Numbered from the stretch's first letter, positions 22,722 through 31,509 are shown. The stretch: 64,000 nucleotides of DNA from Marmoricola sp. URHB0036 (GCF_000426045.1 NZ_AUEP01000012.1:126006-190005); one strand, 5' to 3'. The notes: a model not told the origin generated them from the letters alone. Translations and numbers: made by a program.

Positions 22722-22912
22722 GCCGACCGGGCAGTTCTGGTTGGCCGGAGTACGCCGAGCGGGCAGTTCTGGTTGGCCGGAGTACGCCGAGCGGGCAGTT
22801 CTGGTTGGCCGGAGTACGCCGACCGGCCAACCAATACCCCCAGTCAGCGCCGTACGGCCAACCAAAATCTCCCGGTCAGCGCAGTACGGCCAACCGAAAG
22901 TGCCCGGTCGGG
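22722..22912. repeat. Six-unit repeat array: three direct then three inverted 32-bp units
   Basis: Units at 22722-22753, 22754-22785 and 22786-22817 are 32 bp each and almost identical (GCCGASCGGGCAGTTCTGG, then TTGGCCGGAGTAC). Units at 22818-22848, 22849-22880 and 22881-22912 are the same motif reversed and more diverged (GTACGGCCAACC core, then CGGTCAGC). Every copy holds GGTTGGCC or its complement GGCCAACC. The array fills most of the 283-base gap between efp and the ltp2-like gene and stops two bases before the latter's stop codon. The single strand could fold into a long hairpin. No cas genes are present and there are no spacers. Confidence 0.92.
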
Positions 22913-22914
22913 AA

Positions 22915-24078
22915 CTACTTGCTGAGGATGAGGCCGGAGGTGGGGACGCCGGTGCCGGCGGTGACGAGGACGTGCTCGGCGTCGGGGACCTGGTTGACGG
23001 AGGTGCCGCGGACCTGGCGGGCCGCCTCGGCGATGCCGTTCATGCCGTGGATGTAGGCCTCGCCGAGCTGGCCGCCGTGGGTGTTCAGGGGCAGCCGGCC
23101 GCCGATCTCGATGGCGCCGTCGGCGATGAAGCCCGGAGCCTCGCCGCGGCCGCAGAAGCCGAGCTCCTCCAGCTGCATCAGGACGTACGGCGTGAAGTGG
23201 TCGTAGAGCACCGCCATCGCGATGTCGTCCTGGGTGAGCCCGGACTGGCGCCACAGCTCGCGTCCGACCACGCCCATCTCGGGGACGCCGATGTCGTCGC
23301 GGTAGTACGACGTCATCACGTACTGGTCCGGAGCACTCCCCTGCGCCGCGGCTGCGATGGAGACAGCCGGCTGCTTCAAGGAGGCCGCGCGCGAGGGTGA
23401 GGTCACGACCAGGGCGACGGCACCGTCACTCTCCTGGCAGCAGTCCAGGAGTCGCAGCGGGTCGGCGATCATCCGCGACGACTGGTGGTCCTCGATGGTG
23501 ATGGGCTTGCCGTAGAAGAAGGCGTCCGGGTTGTTCGCGGCGTGACGCCGGTCGGCCACGGCCACGGCACCGAAGTCGGCCGAGGTGGCGCCGTACTCGT
23601 GCATGTAGCGCCGCGCCTGCATCGCCACCGTCGCCGCCGGCGTGGAGAGGCCGTGCGGGTAGGTCATCGCGTTGTCGAGGCCGTTGGTGTTGACCTGTGC
23701 GGCCGCCCAGCTGGAGACCTGGCCGAACCGCTGACCCGATCGTTCGTTGAAGCCGCGGTAGCAGACCACGACCTCAGCGACACCGGTCGCGACCGCCATC
23801 GCCGCCTGCTGCACCGTCGCGCAGGCCGCCCCGCCGCCGTAGTTGATCCGGCTGAAGAACCGCAGGTCGCCCATGCCGAGCTCGCGCGCCAGCGCGATCT
23901 CCGAGCTGTTGTCCATCGTGAAGGTGGTCAGCCCGTCGACGTCAGCCGGCGTCAGTCCAGCGTCGGCCAGCGCGGCGAGGGTGGCCTCGGCCGAGAGCTG
24001 GAGCTCGGAGCGACCGGACTCCTTGGAGAACTCGGTCGCACCGATGCCGACGATCGCCGCCCGGCCGCTGAGACTCAT
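22915..24078 (-). CDS. ltp2: Thiolase-fold aldolase of steroid side-chain degradation (Ltp2-like)
   Basis: A 387-residue protein of the lipid-transfer protein/thiolase group. Family landmarks are [32 protein letters not shown] and the C-terminal [20 protein letters not shown]. In M. tuberculosis Ltp2 works with the DUF35 part of ChsH2 as a retro-aldolase that releases propionyl-CoA from the 17-hydroxy C22 steroid CoA ester. The call rests on its place after chsH1 and chsH2, to which it is coupled (ATGA at 24075-24078). Last gene of the operon. Confidence 0.88.
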   Translation of the reverse strand: MSLSGRAAIVGIGATEFSKESGRSELQLSAEATLAALADAGLTPADVDGLTTFTMDNSSEIALARELGMGDLRFFSRINYGGGAACATVQQAAMAVATGVAEVVVCYRGFNERSGQRFGQVSSWAAAQVNTNGLDNAMTYPHGLSTPAATVAMQARRYMHEYGATSADFGAVAVADRRHAANNPDAFFYGKPITIEDHQSSRMIADPLRLLDCCQESDGAVALVVTSPSRAASLKQPAVSIAAAAQGSAPDQYVMTSYYRDDIGVPEMGVVGRELWRQSGLTQDDIAMAVLYDHFTPYVLMQLEELGFCGRGEAPGFIADGAIEIGGRLPLNTHGGQLGEAYIHGMNGIAEAARQVRGTSVNQVPDAEHVLVTAGTGVPTSGLILSK

Positions 24079-24461
24079 CGGGTGATCGCCACCTTCGCGG
24101 TCACGTGGTCCCCGAGCGGCACTCGTCCGATCACGTCGATGGTGAGCATGCCGTCGGAGTCGTCGACGACCTCGCCCGAGAAGCTCAACGTGTCGTAGGG
24201 ATGGGCCGGCGCGCCGAGCCGCAGCGCACAGGAGCGTACGACGAAGTCCGGACCCACCGCGTCACGAGCCCAGTCCCCGACGTACTTCTGCACCAGCCCG
24301 GTCGTGCTGAGGATGTTCACGAAGATGTCCTTCGAGCCGTGCGACTGCGCGAGGTCGCGGTCGTGGTGCACGTCCTGGTAGTCGCGTGTCGCGATCGCGG
24401 TCGAGGTGACGACCGTCGGCGTGATCGGCAGCTCCCACTGCGGGAGGACGGTCCCCTTCAC
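24075..24461 (-). CDS. chsH1: MaoC-like enoyl-CoA hydratase subunit ChsH1
   Basis: A 128-residue single hotdog domain with the hydratase 2 motif in ATRDYQDVHHDRDLA (Asp and His of the catalytic pair at about residues 28-35). In mycobacteria ChsH1 and the MaoC half of ChsH2 form a heterotetramer that hydrates the steroid C22 side-chain enoyl-CoA. Start GTG 24461 overlaps the chsH2 stop (GTGA) and its end overlaps ltp2. Confidence 0.88.
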   Translation of the reverse strand: MKGTVLPQWELPITPTVVTSTAIATRDYQDVHHDRDLAQSHGSKDIFVNILSTTGLVQKYVGDWARDAVGPDFVVRSCALRLGAPAHPYDTLSFSGEVVDDSDGMLTIDVIGRVPLGDHVTAKVAITR

Positions 24462-25390
24462 CGGGCCAGCTCCCAGACAGGGAGGGTGAGCTCGTCGTCG
24501 ACCTTGTCCCAGGCGACGACGACCGGGTCGCCGATCGCGAGGTCCTCCGGGTTGCCGCGTACGGCGGCCACCACCCGCACCCCCTCCTCGAGCTCCACCA
24601 GCGCGATCGTCAGCGGGAGCTCACGCCCGGGCATCTGTGGGGCGTGGTGCACGAGGAAGCTGAACACGGTGCCGCGACCGCTCGCGACGACGTACCCCCG
24701 GTCCATCGCGTGGCACGACGGGCAGACGGGTCCGGGCGGGTGGCGCAGCTCGCCACAGGCGTTGCACGTCTGCAGCCGAAGCTCGCCCTGCCGGGTGCCC
24801 TCCCAGAAGTACGCCGTGTCCTGGTTGACCACCGGACGGATGATCTCGGAACGATCGGGGCCCTGTGGTCTCGACTGATCGCTCGCTTCGCTCGCTGCTC
24901 GACCACCTTGTCCGGGCTTGAACTTGAGCACCCGGAACTGCATCGAGGCGACCTCTTCGTCGCCGACGCGCCAGACGTTGCGGGTGGTGACGAAGTAGCC
25001 CTCACCGACGCCGGTCTGCTTCGGTCCGGCGACGTCCACGAGCCGGGTCGTCACCGAGACCTGCTCGCCGACCTTCAGGTAGCGCTCGTAGACCTGGTCG
25101 CAGTTGGTGCCGAGCACCGAGGTGAAGCCGGCGGCGTCGAGCATCTCCATCGCCTGGGACAGCGGGTCGTCGGCGCCACGCGTGCCGCGCAGGCCGGGCA
25201 TCGTCCAGACCTGCGCCATCGCCGGTGGTGCCAGCCCTTCGGTGAACCGCGGGTCGGTCTCGTCGATGGCGTCCAGCCAGGCGTTGATGATCGGCTGGCT
25301 CACCGGGTCGCGCGCCAGACGTGGCGCGGTCTCCCCGAGTGCCTTGATCCGTTCGGTCTCGCTGAGGATCCGCGCATGGGTGTCCGTCAT
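24458..25390 (-). CDS. chsH2: MaoC-DUF35 fusion ChsH2 (hydratase/aldolase partner)
   Basis: A 310-residue two-domain protein. Residues 1 to about 160 are a MaoC-like hotdog (AWLDAIDETDPRF, GFTSVLGTNCDQVYERYLK) that lacks the DxxxxH pair and pairs with ChsH1. After a linker, residues about 185-310 are DUF35, with a zinc ribbon (CNACGELRHPPGPVCPSC, four cysteines) and an OB fold that in relatives activates Ltp2. The linker (GRAASEASDQSRPQGPD) is encoded by a repeat-like palindromic segment at 24865-24906. ATG 25390 overlaps the chsE stop. Confidence 0.9.
   Translation of the reverse strand: MTDTHARILSETERIKALGETAPRLARDPVSQPIINAWLDAIDETDPRFTEGLAPPAMAQVWTMPGLRGTRGADDPLSQAMEMLDAAGFTSVLGTNCDQVYERYLKVGEQVSVTTRLVDVAGPKQTGVGEGYFVTTRNVWRVGDEEVASMQFRVLKFKPGQGGRAASEASDQSRPQGPDRSEIIRPVVNQDTAYFWEGTRQGELRLQTCNACGELRHPPGPVCPSCHAMDRGYVVASGRGTVFSFLVHHAPQMPGRELPLTIALVELEEGVRVVAAVRGNPEDLAIGDPVVVAWDKVDDELTLPVWELAR
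24865..24906. repeat. Palindromic dispersed-type repeat inside the chsH2 linker
   Basis: A 42-base element bounded by GTGGTC and GACCAC, with the inner symmetric core GCTCGCTTCGCTCGC. It encodes part of the interdomain linker of ChsH2. Related GTGGTCGAGC motifs lie at 36151-36184 and a GAGCGCAGCGAG core at 48874-48885. It looks like a repeat that inserted in frame at a tolerant domain boundary. Confidence 0.7.
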
Positions 25391-27612
25391 CGCGGCACCT
25401 TCGGCAGGCCGAGGCCGAACATCGAGATCAGCTCGCTCTGCACCTCGTTGACACCACCGCCGAAGGTGAGCACGAGGTTCCGCTTCGAGGTCGCGTCGAG
25501 GTAGTGCATCAGCAGCGCGGTCTCCGGGTCGGCCGGGTCGCCGTACGCCGTGACCACACGCTCGAGGGCCAGCCCGAGCACCTGCACCTCGTCGGAGGCG
25601 AACACCTTCGAGGCCGATGCGTCCGCCACTGCCTCGCGCCCCGTCGCCCCGGTGCCCGCGACCTGCCAGTTGAGCAGCTCGTTGACCCGGAACGCCGCGG
25701 TCGTCCGGGCCAGGGTGTCGCGCACCCAGCCGATCTCCAGCAACGGGGTCCCGTCGGGGTCGGTGCGACCCTCGGCCCACTCCGCGACCAGGTCGCGCAG
25801 CCCCTCGAGCCGGCCGGCCGGTCCGAGCATCACCCGCTCGTGGTTGAGCTGGGTGGTGATCAGCCGCCAGCCCTCGTTCTCCTCGCCGACGAGCATGTCG
25901 ACGGGCACGCGGACGTCGTTGTAGTACGTCGCGTTGACGTGGTGCGAGCCGTCGGAGGTGATGATCGGCGTCCAGGAGTAGCCGGGGTCCTTGGTGTCCA
26001 CGATCAGCACCGAGATGCCCTTGTGCTTGGGAGCGTCGGGATCGGTGCGTACTGCCAGCCAGATGTAGTCGGCGGCGTGCCCGCCCGTGGTCCACATCTT
26101 CTGGCCGTTGACGACGTAGTGGTCGCCGTCCCGCTTGGCCGTCGTGCGGAGCGAGGCCAGGTCGGTGCCGGCGTCGGCCTCGGAGTAGCCGATCGCGAAG
26201 TGCACGTCGCCGGCCAGGATGCGTTCGAGGAACAGGTCCTTCTGCTTCTCGGTCCCGAAGGCCTGCAGCGTCGGGCCGACGGTCTGCAGCGTCACGGCCG
26301 GAAGGTGTACGTCGCCCCGGGCCGCCTCGTTGGCGAAGATCTGCTGCTCGATGCCGCCGAGTCCCTTACCGCCGTACTCGACCGGCCAGCCGACGCCCAT
26401 CCACTTGTCCTCGCCCATCTGCCGGATGATCCGGTGGTAGGCCTCGCCGTGGCGGTCGCTCATCATCTCCAGCCGGTCCTCGGGACCGACCAGGCCGGAG
26501 AAGTAGCTGCGCACCTCGTCCTTGAACGCCTGTTGCTCGGCGGTGAGCTCGAGGTTCTTGGCCTCCTCGGACTCGCGGGCCGGTACGGCGGCGAGGGTCG
26601 CCTCGACACCTCCCAGGAGCCGGGCGACGTCCTTGACCCGGGCGAAGTAGCGGTGCAAGGGGTACGTCTCGTCGACGCCCATCCCACCGTGCAGGTGCTG
26701 GCAGGTCTGCAGCGCGGTCGGTGCCCGGTCGCAGAACCAGTAGGAGCCGATGGCGAGGTCGTCGCCGGCGGGCTGCTGCTCCCCGACACGGCGGACCGCT
26801 TCCTCGGCGGCCAGGGTGACCATCCGTGAGGCGACGTACACCTCCGCCATCTGGATCGCCACGCCCTGGAACTCCGCGAGCCGGCGGCCGAACTGGGTGC
26901 GCTCCTTGATGTAGCCGGCCGTGAGGTCCCGGGCGCCGGCCACCAGTCCGTCGCCCTGCGCCAGCAGCCCGGCGATCGCGTGCTCACGCAGCACGTCGGC
27001 GGCTCCCTCGGCGAGGACGCCCAGGACGGGGGCGCCGTCGAACTGGTAGGTCGCCTCGACCTCCCTGCCGCGTGAGCTCGGCGTGGTCGTGCGCGAGACA
27101 CCCTCGCTCTGCGGGTCGAGGAGTACGACGACCGGCGTGCCCCCTGCGTCGGTGGCCGAGACGATCAACAGGGACGGGACTCCGGACAGCTCGGCGAACG
27201 TCGGGACCGCGACCTTGCGACCGGTCAGGCGATCACCGTCGAGCCGGGTCGACGGCCGCTGCGGCAGGGCTCGGCCGGGCTCGTTGAGGGCCGGTGCGAC
27301 GAGCAGCTTGCCGGCGGCGATCTGGGGCAGGAACGTCTCCTGCTGCTCCGGCGTACCGCTCCGGACCAGGGTCAGCAGCCCGCAGCACAGCGTCTCCCGG
27401 ACGGGCAGGTCGCCGGCGCGGGCGCCGACCTCGCGCACCAGCACGCTGACCTCGGCGACACCGAGTCCCTCGCCACCGTGTGACTCCGGGACGGCCAGAC
27501 CGAGCAGTCCCGCCTCGGCGCACGCCGCCCAGCTGGCCTCGATCTCCTCGGGGCCCTTGTCGAGGACGTCGGTGAGCACCGAGCGGATCTCGACCGACAC
27601 GTCGTCGCTCAT
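25387..27612 (-). CDS. Fused two-unit acyl-CoA dehydrogenase (ChsE1-ChsE2 type)
   Basis: A 741-residue protein carrying two complete acyl-CoA dehydrogenase units. The first (about 1-345; AVPESHGGEGLG, TQFGRRLAEFQGVAIQMAE, LHGGMGVDETYPLHRYF) resembles FadE28/ChsE1. The second (about 350-741; VGWPVEYGGKGLGGIEQQ, GYSEADAGTDLASLRT, LVLTFGGGVNEVQSEL) resembles FadE29/ChsE2. In M. tuberculosis these are separate genes whose products form an alpha2beta2 enzyme that dehydrogenates the three-carbon steroid side chain. The order chsE, chsH2, chsH1, ltp2 matches that operon. ATG 27612 is chosen because AAGGGG precedes it; GTG 27627 is in frame. A KstR-type operator lies 25 bases upstream. Confidence 0.87.
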   Translation of the reverse strand: MSDDVSVEIRSVLTDVLDKGPEEIEASWAACAEAGLLGLAVPESHGGEGLGVAEVSVLVREVGARAGDLPVRETLCCGLLTLVRSGTPEQQETFLPQIAAGKLLVAPALNEPGRALPQRPSTRLDGDRLTGRKVAVPTFAELSGVPSLLIVSATDAGGTPVVVLLDPQSEGVSRTTTPSSRGREVEATYQFDGAPVLGVLAEGAADVLREHAIAGLLAQGDGLVAGARDLTAGYIKERTQFGRRLAEFQGVAIQMAEVYVASRMVTLAAEEAVRRVGEQQPAGDDLAIGSYWFCDRAPTALQTCQHLHGGMGVDETYPLHRYFARVKDVARLLGGVEATLAAVPARESEEAKNLELTAEQQAFKDEVRSYFSGLVGPEDRLEMMSDRHGEAYHRIIRQMGEDKWMGVGWPVEYGGKGLGGIEQQIFANEAARGDVHLPAVTLQTVGPTLQAFGTEKQKDLFLERILAGDVHFAIGYSEADAGTDLASLRTTAKRDGDHYVVNGQKMWTTGGHAADYIWLAVRTDPDAPKHKGISVLIVDTKDPGYSWTPIITSDGSHHVNATYYNDVRVPVDMLVGEENEGWRLITTQLNHERVMLGPAGRLEGLRDLVAEWAEGRTDPDGTPLLEIGWVRDTLARTTAAFRVNELLNWQVAGTGATGREAVADASASKVFASDEVQVLGLALERVVTAYGDPADPETALLMHYLDATSKRNLVLTFGGGVNEVQSELISMFGLGLPKVPR

Positions 27613-27636
27613 GCGGGGCCCCTTCACGGCAGAAAC

Positions 27637-27650
27637 TGTAACCTGTTCTA
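27637..27650. promoter_or_regulatory. KstR-type operator, chsE / alpha-beta hydrolase intergenic
   Basis: TGTAACCTGTTCTA: core AAC-CT-GTT, with a complete right half (GTTCTA) and a weaker left half. It lies between divergent genes starting at 27612 (minus) and 27693 (plus), so it could control both. Confidence 0.75.
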
Positions 27651-27692
27651 GTCTAGGGATCCGCCAGACAACCGCAACCGGAGGCTCCTGTG

Positions 27693-28640
27693 ATGAAGGT
27701 GATGTCGGTGCTGTCGAGGGTCGGGAGCTGTCTCGGGACCGCGGTGCGCAAGCAGCTGGACCCGTACGTCGCGCTCCCCGACGTCGAGATCCCCCAGGGT
27801 CGCTGGCTGCAGCTGCCCCGGCGCGGACGCACCTGGCTCACCGAGCTGCCCGGCCCGCCGGGTGCCCCGACGATCGTGCTCCTGCACGCCGTCGGCTGCA
27901 CCGGGATGCTCACCTGGTTCCCGGTCGTGCACCGCCTCGCCGAGCGCTACCGCGTCGTGGTCTTCGACCAGCGCTGGCACGGCCGCGGCATCATCTCGGA
28001 GAGCTTCTCGCTGCACGACTGCGCCGACGACGTCGCGGCGGTGATCACCGAGCTGGGCCTCGAGGATCCGATCATTGCTGGCTACTCGATGGGGTCGGTG
28101 ATCGCCCAACGGGTCTGGCGCCAGCACCCCGACCTCGTCGGCGGGCTGGTCCTCGCGGCCACCACCGACCACTTCCGCTCCAACCGCAGCGAGTCGGTCT
28201 TCCACTCAGGCATGGAGATCAGCATGGGCGCGCTGCGGACGCTCTCGAAGTCCCGGACCGTACGCCGCGCCACCCGGTCGACCGCCGAGGCCCTGAACGT
28301 GCCCGACCTCGACCTGGCTCAGTGGGCCCTCGAGGAGTGGCGCAGCACCAGCCCCTGGGCGGTGGCCCAGGCCGTCGCGGCGCTCGGCCGCCACCACTCG
28401 ACCCCCTGGCTCGCCCGGATCGACGTACCGACCGCCGTGGTGATCCCGAGCAAGGACAAGGCGATCCCACCCGCCCGTCAACGCCGCCTGGCCGCGCGGA
28501 TCCCCGGCGCGACGGTCCACGAGGCACCGTGCGGCCACGCCGGCTGCGTCGTACAGTCCGACCGCTTCACCCCGACGTTCCTCGAGGCCGTGAACGTCAC
28601 CGCCGCCCGGATCCGCGATCGGCAACGGCTGAATGCGTAG
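27693..28640 (+). CDS. Alpha/beta-fold hydrolase
   Basis: A 315-residue hydrolase. The nucleophile elbow is GYSMGS (about residue 130), with the oxyanion strand HAVGCTGMLTWFP upstream and DQRWHGRG between. A late aspartate lies near SKDKAIPPARQ, and the catalytic histidine is probably in EAPCGHAGCV. The first 25 residues hold a short hydrophobic stretch that may associate with membranes. GGAGG precedes ATG 27693 by 8 bases; GTG 27690 is an alternative. It is divergent from chsE across a KstR-type box, suggesting steroid or steryl ester hydrolysis. The substrate is unknown. Confidence 0.82.
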   Translation: MKVMSVLSRVGSCLGTAVRKQLDPYVALPDVEIPQGRWLQLPRRGRTWLTELPGPPGAPTIVLLHAVGCTGMLTWFPVVHRLAERYRVVVFDQRWHGRGIISESFSLHDCADDVAAVITELGLEDPIIAGYSMGSVIAQRVWRQHPDLVGGLVLAATTDHFRSNRSESVFHSGMEISMGALRTLSKSRTVRRATRSTAEALNVPDLDLAQWALEEWRSTSPWAVAQAVAALGRHHSTPWLARIDVPTAVVIPSKDKAIPPARQRRLAARIPGATVHEAPCGHAGCVVQSDRFTPTFLEAVNVTAARIRDRQRLNA

Positions 28641-28642
28641 AG

Positions 28643-28711
28643 CCGGATAGTCCAGATCGCCCGACCGGTCAGCCGAGCGTCCTGAGCGGCTTTTCGTTCT
28701 GGACTATCCGG
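28643..28711. terminator. Bidirectional stem-loop between convergent genes
   Basis: Perfect 14-bp arms (ccggatagtccaga at 28643-28656 and its complement at 28698-28711) enclose 41 bases. The right arm includes the stop codon of the wax ester synthase gene; the left arm begins 3 bases past the hydrolase stop. The position suits a shared terminator, though the loop is long. Confidence 0.6.
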
Positions 28712-30146
28712 TCTTCTTGGCCGACTTCCTCTTCGCGGCGGGCTTCCTCTTGCTCGTGGCGGCCCGGTGCAGGGCGTCGAGCTCGTCGGGGAACTTCTCG
28801 GTCAGCTTCCAGGGCTCGGGCACCAGCTCGCGACAGGCGATCGCGCCGACGTGCACCTTGCCGTCGCTCGACATCACCGTGATGTTCAGACCGGCTCCGT
28901 GGAAGACCGGGCCGAGGGGGTAGAGGCCCTCGATCTTCGCGCCGATGAAGTACAGCGGCACCGGCGGGCCCGGGACGTTGGAGATCACCAGGTTGTGGAT
29001 CACCGGACCGGTGTCGGCCAGCCGCAGCGAGGACACCATCCGTACGGCGAGACCGAAGGTGCGCGGGGCCGCGAACTCGGCCCAGTCCTGGAGGGTGTCG
29101 GCCGGGATCGCCTTGTGGTGCTCCTTGGCGTTGGTGTTGCCCTCGGAGACCTGCGCCAGCCGCTCGAGCGGGTCCGCGACGTCGGTGCCGAGCCGGGAGA
29201 AGATAGTGGAGACCTTGTTGCTCCCGCTCTCCTTCTTCGACTTGCCGCGGACCGACACGGGGACCGAGGCGACCAATGAGCTCGACGGCAGCTCGTCGCG
29301 CTCGTCGAGATAGCGCCGCAGTGCCCCGCCGCACAGCGTGATCACGACGTCGTTGACGGTGGCACCCGGGACGGCGTTCTTGATCGCCTTGATCTTGTCC
29401 AGCGACAGGTCGGCCAGCGCGACGGTCCGGTGGCCGGTGATGGTGCCGTTGAACGACGTCCGCGGCGCGCGCAGTGGAGCCGCCATCGCCGTACCGCTGC
29501 GGGCGCGGCCGATCGTCTTGGTGAGGACACCCGCAGTCGGACCGACCAGCTTGGCCACCGCCACTGGCTTGCCCAGGTTGGTCATCAGTCCGCGGGCGAG
29601 CAGCTCGGTGTCGCTCGGCGTACGCGCCACTGCAGCGCCTCCGGGAGCCGACTCCAGCGGCGGGGCGTCGGGCTCGAGGCTGCAGAGGAACGAGATCGCG
29701 TTGGCGCCAGAGACCCCGTCGACCGTGCAGTGGTGCATCTTGGTGAAGATCGCGACCTTGCCCGACTCGAGGCCCTCGATGACCACGAACTCCCACAACG
29801 GACGCGACCGGTCGAGCGGGATCCCGGCCATGTGTCCGCACAGGTCGGCCAGCTCGCGCTCGCCGCCCGGCGAGGGCAGTGCCATCCGGTGCACATGCCG
29901 GTCGATGTCGAAGTCGTCGTCGTTCACCCAGACCGGGTGGTCGATGCCGAGCGGCACCTGCTTGAGCTTGCGGTGGAACATCGGCACGCCGTCGATCCGG
30001 CGTTCGAGCTCGTCCTTGAACCCACTGAAGTCGTAGCCGCCCGGGATCGTCGCGGGGTCGAGGACGATCACCCCACAGACGTGCAGCAGCTGCGCCGAGC
30101 TCTCCAGGTAGAGGAAGCTCGCGTCGAGTCCACTGAGGCGGTCCAT
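28704..30146 (-). CDS. Wax ester synthase / diacylglycerol O-acyltransferase (WS/DGAT)
   Basis: A 480-residue bifunctional acyltransferase that makes triacylglycerol or wax esters from acyl-CoA. The catalytic motif HHCTVDG (HHxxxDG) lies at about residues 138-144, after MDRLSGLDASFLYLE at the start. A later region, VPGPPVPLYFIGAKIEG, is typical of the family. The C-terminus is a lysine-rich tail (SKRKPAAKRKSAKKTG), plausibly interacting with acidic surfaces. It is divergent from a LipC-like esterase across a KstR-type box, a pairing of storage and mobilisation genes like that recalled for M. tuberculosis Rv0221 and Rv0220. Confidence 0.92.
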   Translation of the reverse strand: MDRLSGLDASFLYLESSAQLLHVCGVIVLDPATIPGGYDFSGFKDELERRIDGVPMFHRKLKQVPLGIDHPVWVNDDDFDIDRHVHRMALPSPGGERELADLCGHMAGIPLDRSRPLWEFVVIEGLESGKVAIFTKMHHCTVDGVSGANAISFLCSLEPDAPPLESAPGGAAVARTPSDTELLARGLMTNLGKPVAVAKLVGPTAGVLTKTIGRARSGTAMAAPLRAPRTSFNGTITGHRTVALADLSLDKIKAIKNAVPGATVNDVVITLCGGALRRYLDERDELPSSSLVASVPVSVRGKSKKESGSNKVSTIFSRLGTDVADPLERLAQVSEGNTNAKEHHKAIPADTLQDWAEFAAPRTFGLAVRMVSSLRLADTGPVIHNLVISNVPGPPVPLYFIGAKIEGLYPLGPVFHGAGLNITVMSSDGKVHVGAIACRELVPEPWKLTEKFPDELDALHRAATSKRKPAAKRKSAKKTG

Positions 30147-30168
30147 GGGCGGATTCTAGACTGCACCT

Positions 30169-30182
30169 TGGAACACGTTCTA
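30169..30182. promoter_or_regulatory. KstR-type operator, WS/DGAT / esterase intergenic
   Basis: TGGAACACGTTCTA: core GAAC-AC-GTTC. It lies 22 bases upstream of the WS/DGAT ATG (30146, minus) and 53 bases before the esterase start (30236, plus). Confidence 0.82.
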
Positions 30183-30235
30183 GTTTTCTGGAGGTCACCC
30201 TTCTCACACCGAAAGGGGCGTACGGAGCCGTAACC

Positions 30236-31501
30236 TTGCCGACCATGGGATACCTCCGTCGCCAGCTCGTGACCGCAGCCCTGACGGCCAACGCCGTCCG
30301 TCCGCTCGGCGGTCGGTATGCCTCGGTCCCCGCCTTCTTCGCCGGCTGGCTGGCCAGCGAGCTGGCCCCGCAGCTGCTGGCCGCGAGCGCTCTGGACACG
30401 GCCGCCGAGCTGACCGTACGACGCCGCAAGCCGGGTCATCCCGACCGCACCGGACTCCTGCTCGCCGGTGCCGCGACGGCCGGCCTGGGCTACCTGATCA
30501 TCAACGCCACCCGCTCCGCGACCCACGTCGAGACGACCCTGCGTGACGGCCTGGGCGCCGACTACCTCGACGAGCTCGAGGAGCCGCCGGGACCCGAGGA
30601 CCTGAAGACTCCCCTGCGCGAGATCGCGCGACCGTTCAAGCTGACCAAGCCCGACGTCGAGGTCATCCGCGACATCAACTACACCGCGGGCGGCAAGCGG
30701 GCGCGGCTGGACATCTACCGGCCCAAGGGTGTCGACCTCGAGAACGCGCCCGTGCTCGTGCAGGTCCACGGCGGCGGCTGGACCATCGGCACCAAGGAGC
30801 AACAGGGCCTGCTGCTGATGAACCGGATGGCCGAGCGCGGCTGGGTCTGCGTGGCGATGAACTACCGGCTCGCCCCCAAGCACCCCTTCCCAGCGCAGAT
30901 CGTCGACGTGAAGAAGGCGATCGCCTGGACGCGCGCCAACATCGCGTCGTACGGCGGCGACCCGGCGTACCTCGTCATCACCGGAGGTTCTGCCGGGGGC
31001 CACCTCGCAGCGCTGGCCGCCCTCACCCCGGGCGAGGCGGAGTACCAGCCCGGCTTCGAGAGTGCGGACACCAGCGTCGCCGGGTGCGTGCCGTTCTACG
31101 GCGTCTACGACCTGGCCGGGATCACCGGCGACAAGGCGGCGACTGACCTGCGCGACTACTTCCTCGGCCCGCGGGTGTTCAAGAAGGACCCGCGCACCCA
31201 CCTCGACGACTTCGTGAAGGCATCCCCGCTCGCCCACGTCTCGCCCGACGCGCCCGACTTCTTCGTGCTGCACGGCGCCAACGACTCGCTGGTCCACGTC
31301 GCCCAGGCGCGCGCGTTCGTCGACGCCCTCAAGCGCGAGTCGAAAGCGACCGTGACCTACGCCGAGTTCCCCGGCACCCAGCACGCGTTCGAGGTCTTCG
31401 GCTCGATCCGCAGCCACCACGTCATCAAGGCGGTCGAGCGCTGGCTGCTGCACCACCACACGCGCTGGGTCGGCGCCCAGCGCGAGCAGGACGCTTCCTG
31501 A
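30236..31501 (+). CDS. HSL-type carboxylesterase/lipase (LipC-like)
   Basis: A 421-residue esterase of the hormone-sensitive lipase group. The oxyanion-hole motif HGGGW is followed by the nucleophile elbow GGSAGGH. The acid is probably in LHGANDS and the histidine in PGTQHAF. About 150 residues precede the catalytic core and include a hydrophobic segment (GLLLAGAATAGLGYLIINA) that may anchor the enzyme to the envelope or lipid droplets. TTG 30236 has GGAG 8 bases upstream; ATG 30245 (MGYLRRQL) is an alternative. Probable steroid-ester or acylglycerol substrate, inferred from the KstR-type box. Confidence 0.85.
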   Translation: MPTMGYLRRQLVTAALTANAVRPLGGRYASVPAFFAGWLASELAPQLLAASALDTAAELTVRRRKPGHPDRTGLLLAGAATAGLGYLIINATRSATHVETTLRDGLGADYLDELEEPPGPEDLKTPLREIARPFKLTKPDVEVIRDINYTAGGKRARLDIYRPKGVDLENAPVLVQVHGGGWTIGTKEQQGLLLMNRMAERGWVCVAMNYRLAPKHPFPAQIVDVKKAIAWTRANIASYGGDPAYLVITGGSAGGHLAALAALTPGEAEYQPGFESADTSVAGCVPFYGVYDLAGITGDKAATDLRDYFLGPRVFKKDPRTHLDDFVKASPLAHVSPDAPDFFVLHGANDSLVHVAQARAFVDALKRESKATVTYAEFPGTQHAFEVFGSIRSHHVIKAVERWLLHHHTRWVGAQREQDAS

Positions 31502-31509
31502 GTGCTCAG

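Noticed and set aside
22632..22865. N-terminal extension of elongation factor P through the repeat array
   Set aside because: The extension translates repeat DNA and precedes a standard [10 protein letters not shown] start.
22722..22912. CRISPR array
   Set aside because: Units abut without spacers, change orientation midway, and no cas gene is nearby.
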